This document shows positions 17,795 to 26,365 of a DNA stretch of 64,000 nt, one piece after another (the stretch's first letter is position 1; each line of letters begins with the position of its first letter). The stretch comes from Paenibacillus phytorum. GTDB taxonomy: Bacteria; Bacillota; Bacilli; Paenibacillales; NBRC-103111. Below the pieces are notes generated by a model. That model was given only the letters and a program-made list of their open reading frames with translations. It did no database searches and was not told the origin of the DNA. Location of the stretch: assembly GCF_013141715.1 (NCBI RefSeq), contig NZ_WHOA01000126.1:1-64000 (forward strand), written 5' to 3'. The position numbers and the translations under genes are program-made.

Positions 17795-17940
17795 AGACAG
17801 ATAAGAGCCTCTTGGAGCTTCTATCTGCGCAGAAAGTGGCTAATGGAGCGGAATAAGAGCCTTTAGAGGCTCTTATTTGTCGTTGATAGGGTGAAAAGCT
17901 AGCTACTCTGAGAAATAAGAGTCTTTGGGAGCTTCTATCT
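17795..17940 (+). repeat. Three short hairpin repeats in an intergenic region
   Basis: Three diverged copies of an ATAAGAGCCT...GGAGCTTCTATCT motif occur about 55-60 bp apart (near 17804, 17854 and 17911). The middle copy is a near-perfect hairpin, AATAAGAGCCT-TTAG-AGGCTCTTATT, followed by TTG, and may serve as the terminator of the response-regulator gene. The others carry mismatched arms. Confidence 0.6.
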
Positions 17941-18290
17941 CCAAAATTCGATTTTAGAGTCGTTCAGCAGCTATTTGAGGGACGATTGGCTATTGTGGTT
18001 TGTAACTTCTACAACAATTCCCACGCCCAAGGCTGATTTGCAACTTGAAGTTGCAGATTGTACAACATTTCGAACCGATTTGTTGCGAAATGGTCTCTAT
18101 GTGGCCCAATTGTTGTACGTAATAGTACGTAATACAACAACGAAGGGAGAAAGCCGGGATCTAGGCAGCAATTGTTGCATATTTTACAACATCATTCAGC
18201 CGCGAATAGGAATGCGTTCATTCGGCAACCTCAATTGAGTATATTTCACGATGGATTCCGATTTAGAACACCTTCGTTTTGAACTTAACT
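17938..18290 (-). repeat. Dispersed intergenic element, copy A (inverted)
   Basis: This stretch of about 350 bp matches the reverse complement of 38794-39180 along its length, with many substitutions. Shared landmarks are CTCCAAAATTCGATTTTAGAG at the left end, TTGCAACTTGAAGTTGCAG, TTTGTTGCGAAATG, TTGTTGTAC, AAGGGAGA, TTTTACAACATCATTCA and GATTCCGATTTA toward the right end. It is full of short inverted repeats of TTGTTGCA/TGCAACA and TTGTAC/GTACAA. No real coding frame is seen. Together with the short hairpin repeats it fills most of the gene-free 17744-18554 region. Confidence 0.75.
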
Positions 18291-18464
18291 TTCTTCGCGT
18301 CAACCTTCACAATCAACCTCTTCCAAAAGTCCAACGTAACTGCATATTCCTTTTATCTACTCCCCCTATTTCCTCTGGCTTAATGCTTTCTGTGTCGTAA
18401 AACAAGGCAATTTGTTGAAACTAGATCTTTATACAAACTTTTACTAATTTTTAGCAAAAATTGG

Positions 18465-18494
18465 TTGACATAGAAATCATTGATCCTTTAGTAT
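18465..18494 (+). promoter_or_regulatory. Possible sigma-A promoter of the Ppx/GppA-like gene
   Basis: A perfect TTGACA at 18465-18470 is followed after 18 bp by TAGTAT (four of six matches to TATAAT), 60 bp upstream of the ATG at 18555. Confidence 0.4.
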
Positions 18495-18554
18495 TGGAGT
18501 TCTGAAGCCACGCTTGGGGATTACCAAACTACGAAAACAAATGGGTGAGATCTT

Positions 18555-19385
18555 ATGCACAGTAATAAATTAATTTTGGATTTGGGAAGTCATAGTGCCA
18601 AAGTGTTCAGGAAATCAAACGATCAAATTGAGCAAGTGGATGTTCTAACATGGGAACTTCTGGAGAGCGGGGTGGACCTGCCGTCTATTGAAGGTACTTT
18701 AAAGTCTTTGCTTTCTACGCAGGGCTCCTTTATCGAAGGCCTTGGTCAAGGAGACATCGAAGCTATCGGTACAGAAGCGATGCGAAGATCACCTCATTTG
18801 TCCGAACATATGCAGGAAGTTTGTAGGAATTTGAGGATTGCTTACAGAACCATAAGCCAGAAAGAAGAGGCTGACTTACTGAAAAAAGCTATAGCCGAAT
18901 CGGATATCCCCAGTGACCTTGATGTGATCAATGCCGGGGGAGGCAGCATCCAAATTATTACGAGTGAAAGCGAAGCTCCTTATCTGATTCCATTCGGCAT
19001 CTCGGATCTTAACCAACAATTCAACTTGCTTGGACCCCCAGATCAAAGACAGATTGCCACTTGTATCAAATGGCTCTCCTGCCGATTGCCGGCTTCCTTG
19101 GAGCAGTTTGCGTATACAGGCGGTGAGAAAACGTATTTGCGTCATTTCCAGATTGAGCTTGAGGATGATCTGTATTGCCAACGAAATGATTTCACCCAAC
19201 TAACCAGACAATTGGCAGCGCAGGACCTCCAAACCTTAGAAGCCAACTCTCCCTTCGATCCCAAATGGATGCGTGGGGCCATTGCCTCTAATTGTGTCGT
19301 TCTTGCTGGTTTGATCAAATCAGGCGCTTCTAAATTCATGCCATCGGATCTCAATATCGCTCATGGATTTATCAGACAGTTATAA
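18555..19385 (+). CDS. Ppx/GppA phosphatase-like protein
   Basis: A 276-aa protein with the actin/Hsp70-like fold of exopolyphosphatase and guanosine pentaphosphate phosphatases. Visible motifs are ILDLGSHSAKVF (phosphate 1 loop), GTEAMRRS (the A-T/E-A-x-R region), ISQKEEADLL and the glycine loop NAGGGSIQI, followed by FGISDLNQQF. It is shorter than full-length Ppx and lacks the C-terminal HD-like domain, matching the short form of the family. The substrate (polyphosphate or pppGpp) cannot be decided. A single gene with its own promoter-like sequence; the quinone oxidoreductase gene follows after 77 bp. Confidence 0.8.
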   Translation: MHSNKLILDLGSHSAKVFRKSNDQIEQVDVLTWELLESGVDLPSIEGTLKSLLSTQGSFIEGLGQGDIEAIGTEAMRRSPHLSEHMQEVCRNLRIAYRTISQKEEADLLKKAIAESDIPSDLDVINAGGGSIQIITSESEAPYLIPFGISDLNQQFNLLGPPDQRQIATCIKWLSCRLPASLEQFAYTGGEKTYLRHFQIELEDDLYCQRNDFTQLTRQLAAQDLQTLEANSPFDPKWMRGAIASNCVVLAGLIKSGASKFMPSDLNIAHGFIRQL

Positions 19386-19462
19386 ATATTACCACTTTTG
19401 CAGCAGTCATATATAATCATTAGAGAACATCATACGCAAATAGATAAGGTGGGTTTACTCGC

Positions 19463-20455
19463 ATGACGAAGATAATGAATGCCGTTATGATCAAGGAGTA
19501 TGGTGGGATTTCAGGTATTGAATTTGGCGAGACTGCCATTCCGGATATTAACAGCGGCGAGGTGCTGATTAAAGTACATGCTGCCTCCATTAATCCCGCC
19601 GACTTATTATTTCTGCACGGTAATTATGGGATACAGCGAGAACTGCCTTCGGTTGGCGGCATGGAAGGATGCGGAACGGTTATCGCTACAGGCAACAGCC
19701 TTGTCGCACGAATGCTAAAAGGAAAACGTGTCGCCTTCGTATCCGAAGTTTATGGCTCCTGGGCGCCTTACACCAAAGCAAGTGCTATGACCTGCATGGT
19801 GCTGCCAGATCATGTATCTGATGAGCAAGGTGCTGTCTTCTTCGTCAATCCGGCGAGTGCCATGGCCATGGTGAAGATAGCCAAGCAGCATAAATCCAAA
19901 GCAATCGTTCAAACAGCTGGTGCTAGCGCACTTGGCCGAATTCTAGTGAAGCTCGGCAAAGAGCATGGTATTCCCGTGATTAGTGTTGTTCGCAAGGAAG
20001 AACAAGAACTGTTGCTGAGAGAATTAGGCGGACAGCATATCGTCAACAGCAGCTCAGCTACCTTCGAGAAGGACTTAAAGATTAAGTCCCATGAGCTTGG
20101 AGCTACCGTGTGCTTTGATGCCGTAGGAGGCGACTTGACGGGCCTCGTGCTATCGGCGCTCCCTGATGGCGCTACCATTTTCCAATACGGCCTTCTGGGA
20201 GGAAAAACGACAACGATCAACGCTGATGATCTTGTTTTTCGGCGGAAACGTATCGCCGGATTCTGGGCGTCCGATTGGGTGAAAACACAATCGATCTTTG
20301 AACTTCTCGCCCTGCAGGGCTCGATGAAAAAATCAATCGGATCACAGATCCAAACCGAAATTAGCCAAAACTTCCCGATGAGTCAAACCGTTGATGCCAT
20401 CCAGCAGTATATGGCGAATATGACTTCGGGCAAAGTGCTTCTGCTGCCGGTCTAG
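19463..20455 (+). CDS. Zinc-type alcohol dehydrogenase-like / quinone oxidoreductase
   Basis: A 330-aa medium-chain dehydrogenase/reductase. The N-terminal GroES-like domain has VHAASINPADLLFLHGNYG and VGGMEGCGTVIATG. The NAD(P)-binding Rossmann domain begins near QTAGASALGRILVKLGKEHG. The cysteine ligands for structural or catalytic zinc are absent, so it belongs to the zinc-independent quinone-oxidoreductase branch and probably reduces quinones or enones with NADPH. Start after AAGGTGGG. A hairpin terminator follows at 20472. Confidence 0.87.
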   Translation: MTKIMNAVMIKEYGGISGIEFGETAIPDINSGEVLIKVHAASINPADLLFLHGNYGIQRELPSVGGMEGCGTVIATGNSLVARMLKGKRVAFVSEVYGSWAPYTKASAMTCMVLPDHVSDEQGAVFFVNPASAMAMVKIAKQHKSKAIVQTAGASALGRILVKLGKEHGIPVISVVRKEEQELLLRELGGQHIVNSSSATFEKDLKIKSHELGATVCFDAVGGDLTGLVLSALPDGATIFQYGLLGGKTTTINADDLVFRRKRIAGFWASDWVKTQSIFELLALQGSMKKSIGSQIQTEISQNFPMSQTVDAIQQYMANMTSGKVLLLPV

Positions 20456-20471
20456 ATATTGGCATATAAAT

Positions 20472-20503
20472 AAGCGCATGCGCCATTTGGGCGGCATGCG
20501 CTT
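20472..20503 (+). terminator. Terminator after the quinone oxidoreductase gene
   Basis: AAGCGCATGC and GCATGCGCTT form a perfect 10-bp stem with a 12-nt loop, followed by GTTTGTG; the U tract is weak. Confidence 0.65.
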
Positions 20504-20516
20504 GTTTGTGTTGGAG

Positions 20517-20750
20517 ACCGTCGATTTATTCATCAATCTTGTTCTACATGAAGGTGTCTTAAATCGGAATCCATCGTCTTATTGGCTCACTTAAGTCTGC
20601 AAGATGAATGAATCTCTATTCACGGTTGAATGATGTTGTAGAAACAATCATGACGTCTACGACGCCACCCCCAAGAATGAAAATAATATGATCCTCCTCA
20701 AAATCGAATTTAGGAGTTATACCTACCAGTTGTTATGAGGAGGCACAATG
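20517..20750 (+). repeat. Dispersed intergenic element, copy C (internally deleted)
   Basis: The left part (20517-20655) aligns with 38794-38940, sharing CTACATGAA, GTGTCTTAAATCGGAATC and GGTTGAATGATGTTGTA. The right part (about 20697-20750) aligns with the right end of copy B, sharing CTC-AAAATC-AATTT-GGAGT and GAGGAGGCA. The central part of about 170 bp with most hairpins is missing. The end carries GAGGAGGCACA before an ATG that opens a frame of only 10 codons. Confidence 0.7.
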
Positions 20751-20803
20751 AATGAATCGACAGCCTCTATCGTCCAATAATAATGATTCAACCCTATTTA
20801 CAA

Positions 20804-20816
20804 ACCAACGGTCGGT
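20804..20816. promoter_or_regulatory. Candidate TetR operator with leader hairpin
   Basis: ACCAACGGTCGGT is a near-palindrome typical of TetR-family operators, overlapping a TATAAT-like -10 region (ATGTATAAT). Just downstream, TAATACG and CGTATTA (20822-20856) with inner CTTAT/ATAAG can form a hairpin in the 5' leader. This points to autoregulation by the TetR gene at 20885. Confidence 0.55.
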
Positions 20817-20884
20817 ATGTATAATACGCTTATAGATATAAATAAGCGACGTATTAGGTTACAAACGTAAACGGAGGGATTACT

Positions 20885-21487
20885 TTGAAGCAAGAGGAAC
20901 GCAGGCAGCAAACAACAAAGCTGCTGCTGAATTCAACCAAAGAGCTAATACGGGAAAAAGGGTGTCACTCGATCACTATGAAAGACATCATGGAGAAATC
21001 AGGATTGTCAAAGGGGGCTATCTTCCATTACGTGAAGAGTAAGGACGAAATCTTTGCTTGGGTACTGCAAGAACGGCTAGAAGAAACCAACGAACGCTTT
21101 ATGAACGAAGTGGATCAAGGCCGCCCAACATTCGATAACCCTATGCAGAAGATCACAGAAAGTTTATCGGCTTTGGAAGATAGTCAGGACGTGACGAACA
21201 AGGTGCTTATGTATCTACTAGGAAAAGAGGATCAACCAATGGTCGCGGATGTTCTCAAGCAGTATTATGAGCGGTCAGTGCATGTATCCAAACAGTGGAT
21301 AATGACTGGCCAAGAACATGGGGTCATTCCGGAATCAGTGGATACGGAAAAGACAGCGGAGATGTTCGTTCTGCTCTCACTCGGTTTACGCTTGCGCTCC
21401 TCGATTCCACTGGCTGGGACTTCTTTTAATACCCAAGATTATTCGTTGTTTATGAGAGATATGTTACAAACCAATTCAAGCCAATAG
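20885..21487 (+). CDS. TetR-family transcriptional regulator
   Basis: A 200-aa repressor. The N-terminal three-helix HTH (about 10-55) contains ITMKDIMEKSGLSKGAIFHYV with the family-typical F/Y-H-Y; the rest is an all-helical ligand-binding domain of unknown specificity. The start is a TTG directly after ACGGAGGGATTACT, and no ATG is suitably placed. It lies 20 bp upstream of a DoxX gene in the same direction, so the two form an operon that the protein probably controls. The ligand is unknown. Confidence 0.92.
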   Translation: MKQEERRQQTTKLLLNSTKELIREKGCHSITMKDIMEKSGLSKGAIFHYVKSKDEIFAWVLQERLEETNERFMNEVDQGRPTFDNPMQKITESLSALEDSQDVTNKVLMYLLGKEDQPMVADVLKQYYERSVHVSKQWIMTGQEHGVIPESVDTEKTAEMFVLLSLGLRLRSSIPLAGTSFNTQDYSLFMRDMLQTNSSQ

Positions 21488-21507
21488 ACTTTAACGGAGG
21501 GATATCC

Positions 21508-21951
21508 ATGATACCTTTTTATGTGCTTGTTGTTTCGTTTACGCTATTTAGGGTTCTAGGTCTGTTCGGCTGGTCCTATTTCGACGGTTGGCAAACTCCG
21601 CTTCAACTAACGGTGGCCATCATGCTGCTCGTTACCGCTTCCGCCCACTGGGGTAAAAGCCGACAAGACCTGATCCGAATGGTTCCGCCCGCATTCCCGA
21701 GGCCGGATTTGCTGGTTACTGCCACTGGCTGGTTGGAAATTGCCGGAGCCATCGGTATTCTCCTCCCCGCTACTTCCCGCGTGGCTTCTATCTGCTTGGC
21801 GATGCTGTTTCTAGCCATGTTCCCAGCCAATGTGAAGGCAGCCCGGGAACGCTTAACAATCGGCGGGAGACCTACGCCTAAGCTGCTTGCTCGAACGCTG
21901 CTGCAGCTCGTGTTTCTCGCGGCGGTTCTCTTGACGGGCAGCGGTAGCTAA
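21508..21951 (+). CDS. DoxX-family membrane protein
   Basis: A 147-aa protein with four hydrophobic helices, matching the DoxX/DoxX-like family (LVTATGWLEIAGAIGILLP is the family's GxxEIxGAIGLL motif). It starts after ACGGAGGGATATCC. Members have been linked to quinone reduction, redox stress or membrane complexes, but this one has no specific assignment. Regulated with the TetR gene just upstream, which suggests induction by an inhibitor or redox signal. Confidence 0.85.
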   Translation: MIPFYVLVVSFTLFRVLGLFGWSYFDGWQTPLQLTVAIMLLVTASAHWGKSRQDLIRMVPPAFPRPDLLVTATGWLEIAGAIGILLPATSRVASICLAMLFLAMFPANVKAARERLTIGGRPTPKLLARTLLQLVFLAAVLLTGSGS

Positions 21952-21987
21952 CCTTTAATCCATTTTCTCATGTGTACGGTCGGACCG

Positions 21988-22310
21988 CTATCTCGCGCCT
22001 GCGGCCAAGCAACCCCGCCATAAGGATAAAAAACATCCTTATGAGGGGCCAAACACGCGGGCGGCGCGGGAAAGCAAAGAGATAGCGATGAAAAACATCG
22101 CTATCTCGCATCCGCGGCCGAGCAACCCCGCCATAAGGATGAAAAACACCCTTATGAGGGGTGAAACCCGCGTGTGGCGTGGGAAAGCAGAGCCATAGCA
22201 ATGAATAACATCGCTATCTCGCGGCCGCGGCCGAGTAACTCCGACATAAGGATGAAAATCATCCTTATGAGGGGTGAAACCCGCGTGTGGCGCGAGAAAG
22301 CAGAGCCATC
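21988..22310. repeat. Tandem array of 113-bp double-hairpin units
   Basis: Three head-to-tail copies begin at 21988, 22101 and 22214. Each starts CTATCTCGC, then a G+C-rich CGGCCGAG stretch, then the hairpin CATAAGGATG-AAAAA-CATCCTTATG, then GAGGGGTGAAACCCGCGTGTGG and AAAGCAGAGCCAT. A second hairpin, GATAGCGATG-AAAAA-CATCGCTATC, spans each unit junction. Copies are about 85-90% alike by eye. Frames that cross the array have no ribosome-binding site. The array plus about 250 bp to its right fills the 21952-22573 gene-free region. Confidence 0.85.
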
Positions 22311-22330
22311 TTTGCTTAATGCGGCAGGAA

Positions 22331-22516
22331 TCATGTGGTAGGTGCTATGAAATTTGTGAAAGTTGTCCTCGACTGTTTCATCTTGTCCGCTATATAAGCG
22401 CCTGCGACGGCAATATTGATTAGTACAGTAATGGATCGTTCGATTCCTCCTCCAAGATATCTTCTCATCCATCGCCAGTGATCCGTTAATAAAGCAAAAA
22501 ACGAATTCCACTTCAA
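22331..22516 (-). CDS. Possible small membrane-associated protein (61 aa)
   Basis: A short frame starting at TTG 22516, with one moderately hydrophobic segment (SITVLINIAVAGAYIADKMK) that resembles the N-terminal helix of small YtxH-like proteins. No clear Shine-Dalgarno precedes it (only GGATC), and the 3' end touches the tandem array. It may be a chance frame. Confidence 0.22.
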   Translation of the reverse strand: MKWNSFFALLTDHWRWMRRYLGGGIERSITVLINIAVAGAYIADKMKQSRTTFTNFIAPTT

Positions 22517-22573
22517 ATCGAAGGGATCCGCTTGTTTGTACTTGATTTGTTTATGCTAGAGTTGCTTGTTTGT

Positions 22574-24241
22574 CTAGATCTCCGTAAGTATCGTGAGAAT
22601 AACAGGTCTCCTGCCTGTTTTTTCATAAAAGAGTCTTCCTAGTACTTCTTTTACGTTCGTTTTAAGCACATTCCATTGATTCACGTTTTCTTTTTGGAGC
22701 CTGTTTATCGTTTCTGTTGCTAGAATATTAGCTTGATCCATCAGGTCTTCCGACTCTCGAACATAAACAAACCCGCGGGAGATGATATCCGGACCGGACA
22801 AAATTTTACCGTCACTTTTACTAAGCAGAAGGACCACGATCAAGATACCATCCTCGGCCAGTTGTTTACGGTCACGCAGGACAATGTTGCCAACATCCCC
22901 TAATCCATCGACAAGGGTATTCCCCGCATATACCTTGCGGCTCTGAGTTGCGACCTCATTCTTTATATCCACAACATCGCCATTATTTAAAATGTAGATG
23001 TTAGCCGGGTCCACGCCGACGCCTTCAGCCAAAATACGGTGCTGATGAAGCATTCTAAACTCGCCATGAATCGGAATAAAGTACTTCGGCTTCATCAACG
23101 TGAGCATTAACTTTAGCTCTTCTTGGCTCCCGTGTCCGGATACGTGCATGCCTGTAGATGAGCTCGAACCATAAATGACTTCAGCCCCCAGACTAAATAA
23201 ATTATCGACAGTCCGCGACACATTGCGTTCATTCCCCGGAATCGGGGATGAGGATAGAATAACAGTGTCTCCACGCATAATTTCAACCTGACGATAATTG
23301 GAACGGGATAATCGCGATAATGCTGCCATCGGTTCTCCTTGACTACCGGTACATAAGATCGCTATTTGATCTGGAACCATACGATTGACCTCTCCCGCTT
23401 CCACCAGCATCCCATCAGGAACTGTTAGGTAGCCAAGCTCGGAAGCAATTCTCACAACATTGACCATACTGCGGCCAAGTAAGGCTAATTTCCGATTCGT
23501 TGCCTGAGCCGCATCCACAACTTGCTGAAGCCTATGAACATTAGAGGCAAAGGTGGCTATGAACACTTTTTGCTTCGCTTTATGAAAGGCATCTTCTATA
23601 TGTTTGCCTACAAGACTTTCTGAAGGTGTGTAGCCAGGGCGCTCAGCATTCGTGCTTTCCGATAAAAGAAGTAGAATACCGTTCTTCCCAATCTCCGCCA
23701 TCTTATGAATATCCGGGTATTGATTGTTGACCGGGGTCAAATCAAATTTGAAATCTCCCGTATGTACGACCGTTCCTTCAGGTGTATGAAAAACAACCCC
23801 CAAGCAATCAGGGATACTATGATTTGTTTTGAAAAAGGTAGACGTGATTTGTCCTAGTTCGATGCTCGAATCGGAGTCAATCTCAATAAATTTCGTATCC
23901 GCAAGCAGTCTAGCCTCTCTCAGCTTACCTTCAATTAGCCCTAGCGTTAGCCGAGTTGCATAAATTGGCATGTTCAATTGTCTTCGTATATAGGGAATGC
24001 CGCCGATATGATCTTCATGCCCATGCGTAATAATCAGTGCGCGAACTTTGTCACTATTTTCGAGTAAGTAGGTAATATCCGGAACGATCAAGTCAATACC
24101 GAGTAAAGTTTCATCCGGAAACTTTGAGCCACAATCAATGACAATGATATCATCCCCATATTGCACCACATACATATTTTTACCAATTTCGTTGATACCG
24201 CCTAAAGAGAAAACAGATAACTGATTGTCTGTCTTGCTCAC
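22574..24241 (-). CDS. rnj: Ribonuclease J family protein
   Basis: At 555 aa it has exactly the usual RNase J length. The metallo-beta-lactamase core with intact zinc motif ITHGHEDHIGG (about residue 72) is followed by the beta-CASP region (LSESTNAERPGYTPSE, TGSQGEPMAAL, VHVSGHGSQEEL) and the C-terminal domain. Catalytic histidines are present, so 5' exo-/endonuclease activity is likely. Some stretches resemble RNase J2, but J2 proteins usually lose the HxHxDH motif, so I do not assign J1 or J2. GTG start after GGGGGGGCTTTTCAG. Monocistronic; the housekeeping copy may lie elsewhere and this could be a paralogue. Confidence 0.9.
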   Translation of the reverse strand: MSKTDNQLSVFSLGGINEIGKNMYVVQYGDDIIVIDCGSKFPDETLLGIDLIVPDITYLLENSDKVRALIITHGHEDHIGGIPYIRRQLNMPIYATRLTLGLIEGKLREARLLADTKFIEIDSDSSIELGQITSTFFKTNHSIPDCLGVVFHTPEGTVVHTGDFKFDLTPVNNQYPDIHKMAEIGKNGILLLLSESTNAERPGYTPSESLVGKHIEDAFHKAKQKVFIATFASNVHRLQQVVDAAQATNRKLALLGRSMVNVVRIASELGYLTVPDGMLVEAGEVNRMVPDQIAILCTGSQGEPMAALSRLSRSNYRQVEIMRGDTVILSSSPIPGNERNVSRTVDNLFSLGAEVIYGSSSSTGMHVSGHGSQEELKLMLTLMKPKYFIPIHGEFRMLHQHRILAEGVGVDPANIYILNNGDVVDIKNEVATQSRKVYAGNTLVDGLGDVGNIVLRDRKQLAEDGILIVVLLLSKSDGKILSGPDIISRGFVYVRESEDLMDQANILATETINRLQKENVNQWNVLKTNVKEVLGRLFYEKTGRRPVILTILTEI

Positions 24242-24360
24242 CTGAAAAGCCCCCCCATATTTACATATCTGTTTTAATTTTTCCAGATTAGGGATAACCT
24301 ATACTCCGATTTTCTTCTGACATCCATTTCCTGAATTCGAAGCTCCTTGTTAAAAACACA

Positions 24361-24386
24361 AAGAGGATCCGCGTGGGATCCTCTTT
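24361..24386. terminator. Bidirectional terminator hairpin
   Basis: AAGAGGATCC and GGATCCTCTT form a perfect stem with a 5-nt loop, with a T run on the plus side and TTTGTG on the minus. It lies between the RNase J gene and the 3' end of the MFS gene. Confidence 0.8.
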
Positions 24387-24392
24387 TGTTAA

Positions 24393-25790
24393 TTAAGCAG
24401 CCAGAATAGCAGCGGCATTCGTACGCTTTCTGGCGTAGCCGCGATAAATAAAGGCGAAGACGATGGTCAATATGGCGATTCCGACCATGCCCCAGATGAG
24501 ATTGTCGAACGCGCGCTCGGTTGGCAGAGACTTCTGCCAGACGAGTGCACTCCCCGATATGGCTACGGCGAAAGCCCCGCTGAAAAATTGCAGCAGCTGG
24601 AATAAGCCCATGCCGGAGCCGATCCGTTCCTTCGTCAACTGCCGTGATAGCTCGTTGGAGACCGCACTGGAGATAGAAGTGATGCTGATACTCGTTAGTA
24701 TATAGACAGCGGCAAGCCCATAAAAAGAATGGACGGCAGTCAGCGCGAGCAACACAGTCGAAACCAGCAACACCCAAGGGGTGTAGCGGAGGAGCGCACC
24801 GTTACCGTATCGGTCGATGAGGCGGCCAACCCGATTGGATACTAGCATGGCAAGGAGCGCACCCGGAAAGAGCACAAGACCCGATACTGCCGGAGTTAAA
24901 TGAAAAACTCTGGCCAGCATTTGCGGGGCGAGGAACAAGAAAGAGAAACTGATCATGTAGGCGCTAATGCCGATTGCACCAAGCGCCAGATATACTCTGT
25001 CGCCGAATAGGGCTGGCAGGACGAATGGATTCGACGCTTTGCGGATACGCACCGCGAACAATGCCAGGGCAATCACACCCACAACGAGTGCAGCTATGCT
25101 CTTCGATGTGAGGAAGAGCAGCAACCCCGTCGTACCCATCCCGATCAGGACGGCACCAATGAAATCAAACGAACCACGTGCCGCCTTTTCTCGGGGAAGT
25201 ATGAGCAGGAAAACCGGGATCAGCAGCAGGGTTAGGCCGGTGATCACAAATAGGAAATGCCAGCCCAAATACTGAACGATAGATCCGCCAACGACAGGAC
25301 CAAGCCCGAGGCCAAGTGAGGCGGCTGACAAGATGAACGACATGGCCATACCCCTGCGAGAAACAGGAATGTAACGAGTGACAAGCACGATCGCGAGCGA
25401 AGGAATGGCTCCAGCACCTGCCGCCTGAATAAGCCTCGTGAAAAGCAACAGCCCAAATCCATCGCTGAACATGCCAATCACGGATGCCCCGCCTAATGAG
25501 AGCAGTGCCGCCGTGAAGAGTCTTCGAATGGGCACGAAATCGGACAATCGGCTGAAAGTAATCGATGATATAGCAAAGACGATGGAGTAGCCCGTCACGA
25601 CCCATGACGCCGTCGAGGGGTTGAGAGCGAATTGTACAGCAATTTTGGGCAATGCCAAATTGAACATCATCGTGTTCATAACGACTAGAATAATGGTAAT
25701 GCAAAGTAACCAGGAGACCGTCCGTTCTCGCATAATACCGGGCACCTCTGGTTCGGATGGTTTCTCTACTTGCGGTAAATCGGTTGACAT
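24393..25790 (-). CDS. MFS transporter, DHA2-type drug exporter
   Basis: A 465-aa protein with about 14 hydrophobic helices. Motif A-like SRLSDFVPIRRLF follows TM2, and the antiporter motif C region reads SLGLGLGPVVGGSIVQYLGW in TM5; both are typical of DHA2 proton/drug antiporters such as Tet(K/L), LmrB and EmrB relatives. The start at 25790 follows GGAGG with 9-nt spacing; an in-frame ATG at 25808 precedes the ribosome-binding site. Single gene, no adjacent regulator. The substrate cannot be predicted. Confidence 0.87.
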   Translation of the reverse strand: MSTDLPQVEKPSEPEVPGIMRERTVSWLLCITIILVVMNTMMFNLALPKIAVQFALNPSTASWVVTGYSIVFAISSITFSRLSDFVPIRRLFTAALLSLGGASVIGMFSDGFGLLLFTRLIQAAGAGAIPSLAIVLVTRYIPVSRRGMAMSFILSAASLGLGLGPVVGGSIVQYLGWHFLFVITGLTLLLIPVFLLILPREKAARGSFDFIGAVLIGMGTTGLLLFLTSKSIAALVVGVIALALFAVRIRKASNPFVLPALFGDRVYLALGAIGISAYMISFSFLFLAPQMLARVFHLTPAVSGLVLFPGALLAMLVSNRVGRLIDRYGNGALLRYTPWVLLVSTVLLALTAVHSFYGLAAVYILTSISITSISSAVSNELSRQLTKERIGSGMGLFQLLQFFSGAFAVAISGSALVWQKSLPTERAFDNLIWGMVGIAILTIVFAFIYRGYARKRTNAAAILAA

Positions 25791-26016
25791 ACGAATATTC
25801 CTCCACACTCAAGATGGTCTATCTTAAGGTTACATAACTATAAGCCGAAGTTAATTATCTATAATCAATTTCGTTACAGTTTAGCATGGCGGCATACGCA
25901 TGTCAATGAACTTCTCATCGATAAGCTATAACAAAAATCACAGCCCCAAACAACAAAAACAGCTACCATATATCTATGATAGCTAAGAATACTCATATTA
26001 GGGGAAGTGCTTATCT

Positions 26017-26313
26017 ATGAAAAAAGAATACATTATTCACTTTAAAGTTATCCACAAGGATAGCATACAACTTTTAAGAGGGCTTATATTCTTAGATGAA
26101 AATCAAAAACCTACCATATATGATTTTCAACAATGTTTAATAGACTGCGGTCACGAAGTTCGTATTGAAAATACAGAACAGGCTATTTTCAAAGCATATA
26201 AACCTGGGGAGCAGTATTGGATTCAGATTTTAAGAGACCAAGAAAACAATACAAGAGATTTGAATGTCGAGAATTTAGCTAAAAATTTTATGAAAAACGA
26301 GCCTACAGCCTAG
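26017..26313 (+). CDS. Protein of unknown function (98 aa)
   Basis: Family not recognised. The protein is soluble, with two cysteines (in FQQCLIDCGHEVRIEN) spaced C-x3-C, an IIHFKVIHKD N-terminal strand and a Lys/Asn-rich C terminus. Start after AGGGGAAG. Its base composition is more A+T-rich than its neighbours, which may point to recent transfer. A weak TAGTAATGATTA hairpin lies just after the stop. It stands alone between an exporter and the sugar cluster. Confidence 0.6.
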   Translation: MKKEYIIHFKVIHKDSIQLLRGLIFLDENQKPTIYDFQQCLIDCGHEVRIENTEQAIFKAYKPGEQYWIQILRDQENNTRDLNVENLAKNFMKNEPTA

Positions 26314-26365
26314 TAATGATTAGTTAATAATCACTACTAAGCTGCTGCTCCCCCTTGTCCAGCCC

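Noticed and set aside
18465..18494. Long 5' leader for the Ppx/GppA-like gene as a riboswitch
   Set aside because: Beyond the promoter-like TTGACA there are only about 60 bp before the ATG, with no stable hairpins.
21988..22310. CRISPR array
   Set aside because: There are three long units with no constant short repeat separated by unique spacers; the whole 113-bp unit repeats, and no cas gene is nearby.
24274..24777. A minus-strand frame of 167 codons overlapping the MFS 3' end
   Set aside because: It crosses the bidirectional terminator and overlaps the conserved MFS frame; no start site or family features.
25165..25812. A minus-strand frame of 215 codons in the MFS gene region
   Set aside because: It is a different frame of the same strand inside the MFS transporter gene, which has clear membrane helices and motifs; the 215-codon product looks like no protein.
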